Assembly: GCA_936450465.1 (NCBI GenBank)
Contig: OW388293.1
Span: 83,350,134 to 83,414,133 of the forward strand
Direction of reading: 5' to 3'
Source of the DNA: Gibbula magus
Taxonomy: Eukaryota > Mollusca > Gastropoda > Trochida > Trochidae
Length of the DNA stretch: 64,000 nt
The translations under genes were made by a program, and so were the position numbers. This document shows positions 36,282 to 48,122 of the stretch, one piece after another. Within the stretch, counting starts at the first letter, position 1, and every line of letters begins with the position of its first letter. Below the pieces are notes generated by a model. The model was not told the DNA's origin and did not search any database. It was given only the letters and a program-made list of their open reading frames with translations.

Positions 36282-37899
36282 CAGTGTTTCCGTTGTCCGG
36301 CATATGCCGGACTTTGACCGATTTAAATTGAACATGACCGGTAATTTCAAAGGCTGCCGGTCATCATGTCCGGCAAAATTTTCAAAACCATTTTTCCTAA
36401 TTCTATGTAATTTGGATTCTTGTTGATGCAATCGTTTCATTCACAATGATATCAGTGTTTTTTCAAACAAGAGGTACGAGTTATGGGGGGAAACCAGGCT
36501 ATAAATAACCTGACACCATGAGATATATGCGCTGATTGGTTCATACAGAGTCTTGTTCAAAGCGTGAACTCAGTGACGTCATTGATTTAAAAAACACACG
36601 TTGTCATATTTTGGTTGTAATGCCACTAACTTGATAAATAATGATCATGAGAAGCCGATAATATACAAAGCAGAGGAAGAAAATATCGCATAGTTACATG
36701 TCGAGTCCCAGTACAAACAGTACTGTAGCATGTTTTGTCAGTCGATGTGCTAATAACTAAATATTCCAGAAAACAAGTTCAAATTCAAACATATTGTGTC
36801 ACTTTCTGTAGATGACTAGTGTGATTCCAAGATGTTCTGTCAAATCTCCTGTATAAAAAGAACAAGAAGCATCTTTTCCGTCATGAATAAATAATAAAAT
36901 ATTCAATACATTTTAAATTATGTTTTAATTGAAACTGACATAAAAATACCAGTCAAAATAAAGCCAGTTCATCACTGATCGATCGGCGAGTCATAATGTA
37001 GAATCATTTTGAAAAATTGTTTTGTCAGACTGTATCCACCATTCTAAACAATTTTAGTCGTGCCAGTACTCAGATACTGATAGTAATCATGAAACATCTT
37101 AATTTCTTTGAATTAGTATTTTTCAATTTAAAATTGTAACATCAGTCATCATTCAGTCGAAGCTGTCAAATTGACATACTTATGCGCTAGAAGGTTCCTT
37201 CATTGTGATTGGTTGAATATGGTTGTGACGTATGGGGGCCGTATAACATTCATAATGACGCTTTATTGTAAGAAGAGTTCTACATGTATTTGAATGGTCG
37301 TAACACACGTTATGTGGACAAGATATTCTTAAGATAGTCAAAGCAAAGAAAATCCTATAAAACGTGCGAGATAATTTTTGTATTAATGCACGAAGGAAAA
37401 TATTCAAATAGCATTCTTTGAAACCACCCCCTTCAACAATGCAAATGGCCGCAAGTTACTTGCACATGAAGACAGCAACTTTGTGAGAAGTAGCCTATAT
37501 TTTCATATATTTTTTTACCATGTTAAGCAGACGCCGTTTTCTATTTTCACCGTGATTTAGATCCAATATATATATTTTTCTACTACCTGGCAAATCTGTT
37601 TAATCATTTACTAGTTAACGGTTTATTCATTCATCACAAACGATATGTACCGAGAGGTTTTTACAGGAACCTGGACGTAAGGAAAGATATTTTTTTTATG
37701 AATATGCACACGAACAATTTTCATATTAAACATACACAGCTAATCAGTAATAAAACAGGAAGATTAAAGTGAATAGTTTTTGTTATATTTTCTTTGTTTG
37801 CATTTCAATGACTTGACTGATAAAATTTACAAATGTCCGGTATTTTACATGCTCGCCGGTCACAATGTCCGGCTGGAAAAAAAGCCAGCGGAAACACTG
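36282..37899. mobile_element. hAT-like non-autonomous DNA transposon, 1,618 bp, inside the 35-bp array
   Basis: It starts CAGTGTTTCCGTTG and ends CAGCGGAAACACTG, inverted termini of the CAGTG...CACTG type common in hAT elements. CCTTTAT is duplicated directly on both sides (36275-36281 and 37900-37906). hAT duplications are 8 bp; the eighth base here is ambiguous. Removing the element and one duplication rejoins the 35-bp array in register. Subterminal GTCCGGC/GACCGGC motifs cluster at both ends, including the 18-bp palindrome GTCCGGCATATGCCGGAC (36295-36312); these are candidate transposase-binding sites. No transposase frame remains. Confidence 0.88.
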
Positions 37900-38172
37900 C
37901 CTTTATCCTGGATATATCCTCAGTTTCTATGCATCCTTTATCCTGGATATATCCTCAGTTTCTATGCATCCTTTATCCTGGACATATCCTCAGTTTCTAT
38001 GCATCTTTTATCCTGGATATATCCTCAGTTTCTATGCATCCTTTATCCTGGATATATCCTCAGTTTCTATGCATCCTTTATCCTGGACATATCCTCAGTT
38101 TCTATGCATCTTTTATCCTGGATATATCCTCAGTTTCTATGCATCCGTTATCCTGGATATATCCTCACTTTC
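37900..38172. repeat. 35-bp minisatellite, right part, about 8 copies
   Basis: Same unit as 35779-36281, with GGACATATCC and ATCTTTTATCC variants. The last copies decay into CACTTTCCTACC. Confidence 0.96.
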
Positions 38173-39480
38173 CTACCAGCTGTAACATGGTAGTTATTCT
38201 ATATTGTCCTCAGTACTAGAACATTTGGAACTTTGTTCTGTGAACCTGTGAACCTGTGAACCTGACCAACACAAACTGATTCCTTAAACTCCCCTACAGG
38301 ACTCTACAGAGGCCAGAAAACGTATCAGCGTTCAGGTTTCTTAGTGGTGAAAGGGTTAACCTTAATGTACAGCAGGATGATAAAATATGAATGTAGGAAA
38401 AGAGAATACATAGATACAAAGGCATGTCCTTACACAAACATATTTGTACAGTCCTTAATCTAAGCAGTGTACAAAATAAGGACCATCCCAAAACCTGTGA
38501 CCATGTAACTTTCTGTCTGGAGGGTTAATTTTTTGGAGGTTGTACTTTTGTTATTGACATTGGCAAAAGTTCACTTGGGGTTTTCAAGTTTTCAAGCTTA
38601 CTTTACACAGAGTTTATTGATGAAGATGCATTTTCCAAGGAATTAAATGTGCAACTACCATCATCTAAATGTTAATCTAAAAGTTTGAGAACATGATCTA
38701 CTACGGTACACATATCTATCACTCATCTCCCGCTGTCAGTAATCAGCCTCCACACTTAGTGCACTGCATCTAAATGTGTCTGCATGTAAACAGAATATAC
38801 TTACAATACGTACCCTCCTTAGTCAAACACAGCGCACGTAAGATTCACGTACATGTCATCTAAATCTGCCTCCATCTTCAGTCGATGGATGACTTCCTGG
38901 TAGTGGCAAGAGCAAGCAAAGCATCAACCACATGAGTATTTTATCTAGACTTTTACCTGTAAGAACATAACTTACCAATATCTTCCACTACAGACAGATC
39001 CCTACCAGTGGACAACAACTAATGTATCCGTATGTAAACAGCGTATTGTTTTACCTAGGTAAGTCCTGTCAATGAACAGACTCAAACCAAAAACCACACA
39101 TTTCTGCATGTAACTGATTATATTTTAGATACCTTGTCTCCATGTAAACAGAATACGGTTTCCTACCTATAAATGTATGTTTGCAAACAGCCTCCACTCC
39201 GCTAAAGATTTTCTGACTGACATTACAACGTGACACCCCGTCCTTGTTTACCACAAACCACCACAGATATTACTCCCCAAGGGCTAGAGATCTGCTTACT
39301 CTACTGTACGCCCACATTAACGTACTCAAAGTTCTACTTGAGACCTCTTTAAAACATGGAAAATAAATTACTTTAGCAAAGTTTGAAAAAATAACTTTGT
39401 AACACAATATTAGAAAGGAAATTCAGATTAGAATTTGATGTACTTATGTGTAACACAAGACATTCTCTCAACATAACACA
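38173..39480. other. Unique AT-rich DNA
   Basis: A GTGAACCT trimer lies near 38240. No gene seen. Confidence 0.4.
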
Positions 39481-40075
39481 ACACACCAATGTGTTCAAGT
39501 GACGACACACCAATCTGTCCAAGTGATGACATACCAATCTGTCCAAGTGACGACACACCAATCTGTCCAAGTGACGACACACCAATCTGTCCAAGTGACG
39601 ACATACCAATATGTCCAAGTGATGACACACCAATATGTCCAAGTGATGACACACCAATCTGTCCAAGTGATGACATACCAATATGTCCAAGTGATGACAC
39701 ATCAACACATCCAAGTGATGACACACCAACACATCCAAGTGATGACATACCAATATGTCCAAGTGATGACACACCAATCTGTCCAAGTGATGACATACCA
39801 ATATGTCCAAGTGATGACACACCAATCTGTCCAAGTGATGACATACCAATATGTGCAAGTGATGACACACCAACACATCCAAGTGATGACACACCAACAC
39901 ATCCAAGTGATGACACACCAATACGTTCAAGTGATGACACACCAATACGTTCAAGTGATGACACACCCACACATCAAAGTGATGACACACCGATGTGTCC
40001 AAGTGATGACACACCAATGCGTTCAAGTGATGACACACAAATGTGTCCAAGTGATGACACACTAATGTGTCCAAA
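39481..40075. repeat. 24-bp minisatellite, about 25 copies
   Basis: The unit is CAAGTGATGACACACCAATC followed by TGTC. The period is divisible by three, so frames on both strands stay open for up to about 230 codons (PICPSDDT and LVCHHLDI repeats). They have no gene-like flanks. Confidence 0.96.
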
Positions 40076-40344
40076 TGAAATGTTTTAACGCTTTACTTTG
40101 AAATTACTTCTTCCAAAGTGACAGAACTTGGATAACGCTTACATTTCCTGTTGTTATTTTATCTGTCAGTGATCTTTGAGAGTGTTCCAGCATTTTTTTC
40201 AAATCTAAAAGTAGCATTTGTGTACGAAAAGAAAACAATTAGATTGAATAAGCTATTGAAACTATCAATAGTTACCTGTGCTATCGATACTATTGATGGT
40301 TTTAAAATTACAAAAATATTATACACAGCAACTATTGCAACAAT
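40076..40344. other. Unique spacer between the 24-bp and 36-bp arrays
   Basis: AT-rich, no recognisable feature. It is open in one plus frame continuous with the next array but has no ATG at the frame's start. Confidence 0.4.
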
Positions 40345-41657
40345 TCTACACCAAAATGACAAGTCTATAGTTAGTCTATTGTTACACCAAAACGACAAGT
40401 CTATAGTTGGTCTATTGTTACACCAAAACGACAAGTCTATAGTTGGTCTATTGTTACACCAAAACGACAAGTCTATAGTTAGTCTATTGTTACACCAAAA
40501 CGACAAGTCTATAGTTAGTCTATTGTTACACCAAAACGACAAGTCTATAGTTGGTCTATTGTTACACCAAAACGACAAGTCTATAGTTAGTCTATTGTTA
40601 CACCAAAACGACAAGTCTATAGTTGGTCTATTGTTACACCAAAACGACAAGTCTATAGTTGGTCTATTGTTACACCAAAACGACAAGTCTATAGTTGGTC
40701 TATTGTTATACCAAAACGACAAATCCATAGTTAGTCTATTGTTATACCAAAACGACAAGTCTATAGTTGGTCTATTGTTACACCAAAACAACAAGTCTAT
40801 AGTTGGTCTATTGTTATACCAAAACGACAAGTCCATAGTTAGTCTATTGTTACACCAAAACGACAAGTCTATAGTTAGTCTATTGTTACACCAAAACGAC
40901 AAGTCTATAGTTGGTCTATTGTTACACCAAAACGACAAGTCTATAGTTAGTCTATTGTTACACCAAAACGACAAGTCTATAGTTGGTCTATTGTTACACC
41001 AAAACGACAAGTCTATAGTTGGTCTATTGTTACACCAAAACGACAAGTCTATAGTTGGTCTATTGTTATACCAAAACGACAAATCCATAGTTAGTCTATT
41101 GTTATACCAAAACGACAAGTCTATAGTTGGTCTATTGTTACACCAAAACAACAAGTCTATAGTTGGTCTATTGTTATACCAAAACGACAAGTCCATAGTT
41201 AGTCTATTGTTACACCAAAACGACAAGTCTATAGTTGGTCTATTGTTACACCAAAACGACAAGTCTATAGTTGGTCTATTGTTACACCAAAACGACAAGT
41301 CTATAGTTGGTCTATTGTTACACCAAAATGACAAATCTATAGTTGGTCTTTTGTTACACCAAAACGACAAGTCTATAGTTAGTCTATTGTTACACCAAAA
41401 CGACAAGTCTATAGTTGGTCTATTGTTACACCAAAACGACAAGTCTATAGTTGGTCTATTGTTATACCAAAACGACAAGTCTATAGTTAGTCTATTGTTA
41501 CACCAAAACAACAAGTCTATAGTTAGTCTATTGTTACACCAAAACGACAAGTCTATAGTTGGTCTATTGTTACACCAAAACGACAAGTCTATAGTTGGTC
41601 TATTGCTACACCAAAACGACAAGTCTATAGTTGGTCTATTGTTACACCAAAACGACA
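40345..41657. repeat. 36-bp minisatellite, about 36 copies
   Basis: The unit is TTACACCAAAACGACAAGTC followed by TATAGTTGGTCTATTG. Open frames of more than 500 codons exist on both strands (LLHQNDKSIVGL plus, SFWCNNRPTIDL minus) because the unit has no stop in those frames and 36 is divisible by three. Neither begins with ATG. A 360-bp block of ten units is tandemly duplicated inside. Confidence 0.97.
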
Positions 41658-41811
41658 TACGTCTGAACTGAAGCTGCACCTTACAGAGCAACTTCTCCAC
41701 ACAATGAGGGGCAACAGCACAAATACTCCTCCAAAAATATCTCACAGGATTCCTCAGAAACACAACCCTTTCCTTGCATCAGCTGCAACATTTCCCCTCC
41801 CTGGAGAAGGC

Positions 41812-42256
41812 CGTATCTACCTGTTGTACATGTTGGAGTACGTCTATCTCTACCTGTTGTACATGTTGGAGTACGTCTATCTCTACCTGTTGTACATGTT
41901 GGAGTACGTCTATCTCTACCTGTTGTACATGTTGGAGTACGTCTATCTCTACCTGTTGTACATGTTGGAGTACGTCTATCTCTACCTGTTGTACATGTTG
42001 GAGTACGTCTATCTCTACCTGTTGTACATGTTGGAGTACGTCTATCTCTACCTGTTGTACATGTTGGAGTACGTCTATCTCTACCTGTTGTACATGTTGG
42101 AGTACGTCTATCTCTACCTGTTGTACATGATGGAGTACGTCTATCTCTACCTGTTGTACATGTTGGAGTACGTCTATCTCTACCTGTTGTATATGTTGGA
42201 GTACGTCTATCTCTACCTGTTGTATATGTTGGAGTTCATCTATCTCTACCTGTTGT
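41812..42256. repeat. 33-bp minisatellite, about 13 copies
   Basis: The unit is TACCTGTTGTACATGTTGGA followed by GTACGTCTATCTC, nearly invariant. An ATG frame from 41704 to 42390 passes through it (LYLLYMLEYVY repeats, 228 codons), with ordinary non-repeat ends. I treat it as non-coding, but it is the only array frame here with both an ATG outside the repeat and unique sequence on both sides. Confidence 0.96.
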
Positions 42257-44535
42257 CCGCCCACCGCCTAGCTATTCCTGGATACCGAAACTCTTGGTTA
42301 GCATATCATAGAGGAGTTAGGACTGTGTCTCCCATAGTTGCTATCATTGTTTTTTTTGTGAACCCTCTAGAAGAGATCTCAATGAGATAATGTTACATTT
42401 GTTTGATTGTTAAGAAGGTGCAATGAATGGCAGTGAGAAATGCACAGTTTGATATTGTAATTATTGCTTCAAACAGTAAACTCTACAAAGCACAACAAAT
42501 TATTTGGCACAAATGAAAAGTTTGAAAACCTTAAGTATTAAAGATAGATGATCTGCCAACTGAAGTACTTTCACCTCCATCTCTATTTGAATGTAAATGA
42601 ACATCAGATTACTATTGTATCTACTTCAAATGCTATTTCTTGAAGCAAGCAATTCTTAACTCTAACATTTCTCTATTATATTTCATACAAATAGCAATTG
42701 ACGTACGATCTGGGACATAGTTCTTCGAGTTTTTACATGTTTTTACCCCAGTGTTAGTGAATACGAGGATCACATATCAACCACTGCTTCTTGAGATTGA
42801 TTCATTTCATTTCATCTCTGACATTTCTGTGAAATATATCACAGCACATCTTACATCTAAAGGCTGACAATGTATTGCTATTAACCACAGATATATTTGG
42901 TACGAACATCATATTCAATGTCTATCACACTTTCATGCTCTGCTTCAGTCAAGTTTATTCTAGTTTTCATTCCCAATTTACATTATGGCAAGATAATTTG
43001 CATTTATCATGTATGTAAGTTGCTGGGCTTGTTTCTAACAAGGTCTCAATGGCTGGGACATTCAGTTCTGGTGATTGGTGCCTGACTCTGAGGGTGTGGG
43101 TTTGAATCTTGCAATGGAATTTTCTTGAAAAGGACAAACATTTGCGCTATTTCAGATTGTCAATGTACAATTCAAAATATAACAATGTTACAGATCAAGC
43201 TGACAAACTCTACAGCACGATTTCACTTGAAAAATTAATATGAGTCATTTAATGTTTTTGTTTTTTTAGATTTTAATGACAAGTACGTGACTTTAAATCA
43301 GTGATAAAAGTATTTTAAATCAAACAGCAGAAAAATAATAATTTTAAAAGTTTTATCTCGTCAGTCATGCATTGAGTCATCATATTCACAGAACTGATGT
43401 TTTATTCTGTTTGATTATTCTATGTACCGGAGAGTATAAGCAATGTTTCTTTAATGACATGAGTTACATGTTGACAGCATTGTTGCAATCTCTTTCTGCA
43501 ATTACTCAAAACTATCATCAGAGTTGACATTTGATCATCAAGCTTCAGGGTATAAGTAGCAGGTGTTGTATTGAGTGTCACATGTTTATTATCAACAATG
43601 ACTGTTTAACACGATGATTTTATTTGTTTATTTGTTTCAACCATTTACCTTCAGGACTCAGTTGTACCGAGACAGCTGATATTTAGATATATTGCGACCA
43701 AATCCTGGATTTTCCCTATAAAACTAGTTGAGATTCCTTAAATCGACCTCACAGAACGGTTCAGTGTTTTACGCAGCTAAAATTGTAAAGAGCTATTTTA
43801 GCATTCAATGTGTTAAATAATTTCTTAAAGTTGATAAAAGAAAAGATTGTTTCACATAAAAATGTATGAGTACCGGTGTAAGCTCTCAGATTATAGCCCC
43901 TTCAAAGTATCTACCTGGGTATATACTTTGAAGGGGGTATATTTTCAAAGTTTTAACCAGAATCAAGCTATATCAGGGTTCTTCTCACAACCCACTCTCT
44001 ATAAGCGCTAAGGTCAACATTAGCAGTCATTCTTCAACATTATACATTATCATATAGACTCTTACAAGAACACTTTATTTATTGTTAACAGTAACTAAAG
44101 TATAGTGGAAAAATTCATCAGTCTATATGTTTGCCAGCTTATTAATCAACTATCACTGTAAACACCCAATGTGTTCAATCACACAAAGTAAACATTGCTG
44201 AAATATTGAGGCAAAAATGTTGAACAAAAGTGGGAGATATTCCTCTGTGTTAGATAAACAGGTAAGGAAAGTCTCCACAACATTCTTCATGCCAGGAAGC
44301 ATTTCAACAAAAACTGAAGTTCAGGTAAACAAATCAGAAATAATGTGTTTGTCTATAAACCCTTCTTATCATGTTTCCTTCCAAGTGTAGTAAGGTAGCT
44401 CCTCAACTCCAGTTGTTGAGGAAGTCGTCTCCCAGAATAGAACCTCACCTGGCACAGTACACGACTAAAACATCCATCAATTTGGAGTTTTGTGGTTTTG
44501 GTCTATTACAATTGTTTGACATTGGTCAGGGAACA
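42257..44535. other. AT-rich unique DNA with a SINE-like relic and a hairpin
   Basis: Includes the tRNA-like sequence at 43041-43112 and a perfect 14-bp inverted repeat at 43897-43936 (CCCCTTCAAAGTAT and its complement). No gene seen. Confidence 0.4.
43041..43112 (+). mobile_element. tRNA-derived SINE head, degenerate
   Basis: CTCAATGGCTGGGACATTC resembles an A box. Fifty bases on, GTGGGTTTGAATCTTGC matches a B box (GGTTTGAATC against GGTTCGANTC). The spacing fits a tRNA-derived pol III promoter. The tail is not recognised. Confidence 0.5.
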
Positions 44536-47390
44536 TGCCTCAACAACCCTCAACAACTACTAAGTACAACAATCATGTTGTATCAACTACCAACAACATG
44601 GCCAACTACTAAAGTACACCAATCACTTTGTATCAACTACCAACAACATGGCCAACTACTAAAATACACCGATCACGTTTTATCAACTAATAACAACATG
44701 ACCAACTACTCAAGTACACCAATCACTTTGTATCAACTACCAACAACATGGCCAACTACTAAAGTACACCGATCACTTTGTATCAACTACCAACAACATG
44801 GCCAACTACTAAAGTACACCGATCACTTTGTATCAACTACCAACAACATGGCCAACTACTAAAATACACCGATCACGTTTTATCAACTACCAACAACATG
44901 GCCAACTACTAAAGTACACCAATCACTTTGTATCAACTACCAACAACATGGCCAACTACTAAAGTACACCAATCACTTTGTATCAACTACCAACAACATG
45001 GCCAACTTCTAAAGTACACTGATCACTTTGTATCAACTACCAACAACATGGCCAACTACTAAAGTACACCAATCACTTTGTAACAACTACCAACAACATG
45101 GCCAACTACTAAAGTACACCAATCACTTTGTAACAACTACCAACAACATGGCCAACTACTAAAGTACACCAATCACTTTGTATCAACTACCAACAACATG
45201 GCCAACTACTAAAGTACACCAATCACTTTGTATCAACTACCAACAACATGGCCAACTACTAAAGTACACCAATCACTTTGTATCAACTACCAACAACATG
45301 GCCAACTACTAAAGTACACCAACCACTTTGTATCAACTACCAACAACATGGCCAACTACTAAAGTACACCAATCACTTTGTATCAACTACCAAAAACATG
45401 TCCAACTACTAAAATACACCGATCATGTTTTATCAACTACCAACAACATGGCCAACTACTAAAGTACACCAACCACTTTGTATCAACTACCAACAACATG
45501 GCCAACTACTAAAGTACACCAACCACTTTGTATCAACTACCAACAACATGGCCAACTACTAAAGTACACCAACCACTTTGTATCAACTACCAACAACATG
45601 GCCAACTACTAAAGTACACCAACCACTTTGTATCAACTACCAACAACATGGCCAACTACTAAAGTACACCAACCACTTTGTATCAACTACCAACAACATG
45701 GCCAACTACTAAAATACACCGATCACGTTTTATCAACTACCAACAACATGGCCAACTACTAAAGTACACCAACCACTTTGTATCAACTACCAACAACATG
45801 GCCAACTACTAAAATACACCGATCACGTTTTATCAACTACCAACAACATGGCCAACTACTAAAGTACACCAACCACTTTGTATCAACTACCAACAACATG
45901 GCCAACTACTAAAGTACACCAATCACTTTGTATCAACTACCAACAACATGGCCAACTACTAAAGTACACCAACCACTTTGTATCAACTACCAACAACATG
46001 GCCAACTACTAAAGTACACCAACCATTTTGTATCAACTACCAACAACATGTCCAACTACTAAAGTACACCAATCACTTCGTATCAAGTACCAACAACATG
46101 GCCAACTACTAAAGTACACCAATCACTTTGTATCAACTACCAACAACATGGCCAACTACTAAAGTACAACAATCACTTTGTATCAACTACCAACAACATG
46201 GCCAACTACTAAAGTACACCGATCACTTTGTATCAACTACCAACAACATGGCCAACTACTAAAGTACACCGATCACTTTGTATCAACTACCAACAACATG
46301 GCCAACTACTAAAGTACACCAATCACTTTGTATCAACTACCAACAACATGGCCAACTACTAAAGTACACCAACCACTTCGTATCAAGTACCAACAACATG
46401 GCCAACTACTAAAGTACACCAACCACTTTGTATCAACTACCAACAACATGGCCAACTACTAAAGTACACCAACCACTTTGTATCAACTACCAACAACATG
46501 GCCAACTACTAAAGTACACCAACCACTTTGTATCAACTACCAACAACATGGCCAACTACTAAAGTACACCAACCACTTTGTATCAACTACCAACAACATG
46601 GCCAACTACTAAAATACACCGATCACGTTTTATCAACTACCAACAACATGGCCAACTACTAAAGTACACCAACCACTTTGTATCAACTACCAACAACATG
46701 GCCAACTACTAAAATACACCGATCACGTTTTATCAACTACCAACAACATGGCCAACTACTAAAGTACACCAACCACTTTGTATCAACTACCAACAACATG
46801 GCCAACTACTAAAGTACACCAATCACTTTGTATCAACTACCAACAACATGGCCAACAACTAAAGTACACCAACCACTTTGTATCAACTACCAACAACATG
46901 GCCAACTACTAAAGTACACCAACCATTTTGTATCAACTACCAACAACATGTCCAACTACTAAAGTACACCAATCACTTCGTATCAAGTACCAACAACATG
47001 GCCAACTACTAAAGTACACCAATCACTTTGTATCAACTACCAACAACATGGCCAACTACTAAAGTACAACAATCACTTTGTATCAACTACCAACAACATG
47101 GCCAACTACTAAAGTACACCGATCACTTTGTATCAAATACCAACAACATGGCCAACTACTAAAGTACACCGATCACTTTGTATCAACTACCAACAACATG
47201 GCCAACTACTAAAGTACACCAATCACTTTGTATCAACTACCAACAACATGGCCAACTACTAAAGTACACCAACCACTTTGTATCAACTACCAACGACATG
47301 GCCAACTACTAAAGTACACCAATCATTTTGTATCAACTACCAACAACATGGCCAACTACTAAAGTACACCAATCACTTTGTATCATCTAC
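44536..47390. repeat. 50-bp minisatellite, about 57 copies
   Basis: The unit is TATCAACTACCAACAACATG, GCCAACTACTAAAGTACACC, then AATCACTTTG, with AACCACTTTG and AAAATACACCGATCACGTTT variants. A 900-bp segment of 18 units is duplicated in tandem (about 45490-46370 and 46390-47270). Confidence 0.97.
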
Positions 47391-47631
47391 TTCAATAAAG
47401 CTTTAGGCCTCTATTCTTATCCACCATTGCATTTTTTTGGCTTCTGTAGTCACCAATCAACTGTAATTGACTGAACTTCCTCAGTGTATAACATATTCAT
47501 GTATTTTACTCTCCATTACTGAGTATCCTCACTATTGTTAACATTGTGACTATATGTATCACATCATGTTATACGTACCCCACATTCCACCTCTTGAACA
47601 CATGACATATGACATATGACATATAATACTT

Positions 47632-48007
47632 TATTACCGAAATGGTTGAAAATAACCGAGTTAATATTATTGATATGAGCACATGTGCACATATCACGTT
47701 CGCCTAGCAACGATTGTTTCACTGCGGCTTCCCGTATTCTGTCGTCTGTGATGTCATAAAACGATTGTTCGTGACGTCACTGTTACTTGCCATCCTAAGA
47801 GAAGTGGGCCACTTTCTGACTTTTTTTACGCGAATCAGATGGAATAGAACGGGTAATAAAGAAATTATTACACTCGAAAGTGTGTCATATGACTTTTACG
47901 AAACTTGTTCGAATTTGTGTATAACCCTTGCTCTCGCTCGGGCAATGCAAAAATTCACACTCGTTTCATAAAAGTCATATGACACACTTCCTCGGGTAAT
48001 AATCTCT
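47632..48007. mobile_element. Foldback repeat family, copy 2
   Basis: The better preserved copy. The right half is a hairpin with arms ATTATTACACTCGAAAGTGT... and ...ACACTTCCTCGGGTAATAAT around a CTCTCGCTCGGGCAA loop (47864-48003). The left half carries TGATGTCATAA and GTGACGTCAC. It is inserted next to short GACATATAATACT repeats that occur on both sides of it. Confidence 0.75.
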
Positions 48008-48122
48008 ATCAATAAACTGAATGAATATGACATATAATACTCTATCGACTGAATGGATATTACATATAATACTCTATTGACTGAATGGATATGACATATA
48101 ATACTCTATTGACTGAATGGAA
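48008..48122. repeat. 32-bp tandem repeat, three copies
   Basis: The unit is CTGAATGGATATGACATATA followed by ATACTCTATTGA. Confidence 0.9.

Noticed and set aside
39373..40088. Cys/His-rich minus-strand frame that looks zinc-finger-like
   Set aside because: The CHHLD spacing is just the 24-bp repeat; no finger spacing and no ATG-linked gene structure.
40151..41763. Open frames of more than 500 codons on both strands
   Set aside because: They are translations of a 36-bp repeat; both begin with non-ATG codons and show no domain.
47714..47971. 85-codon frame
   Set aside because: Lies wholly inside the foldback repeat copy 2.
13000..48007. Hammerhead ribozyme in the foldback family
   Set aside because: I looked for CTGATGA followed by a stem and GAAA on both strands and found no acceptable core.
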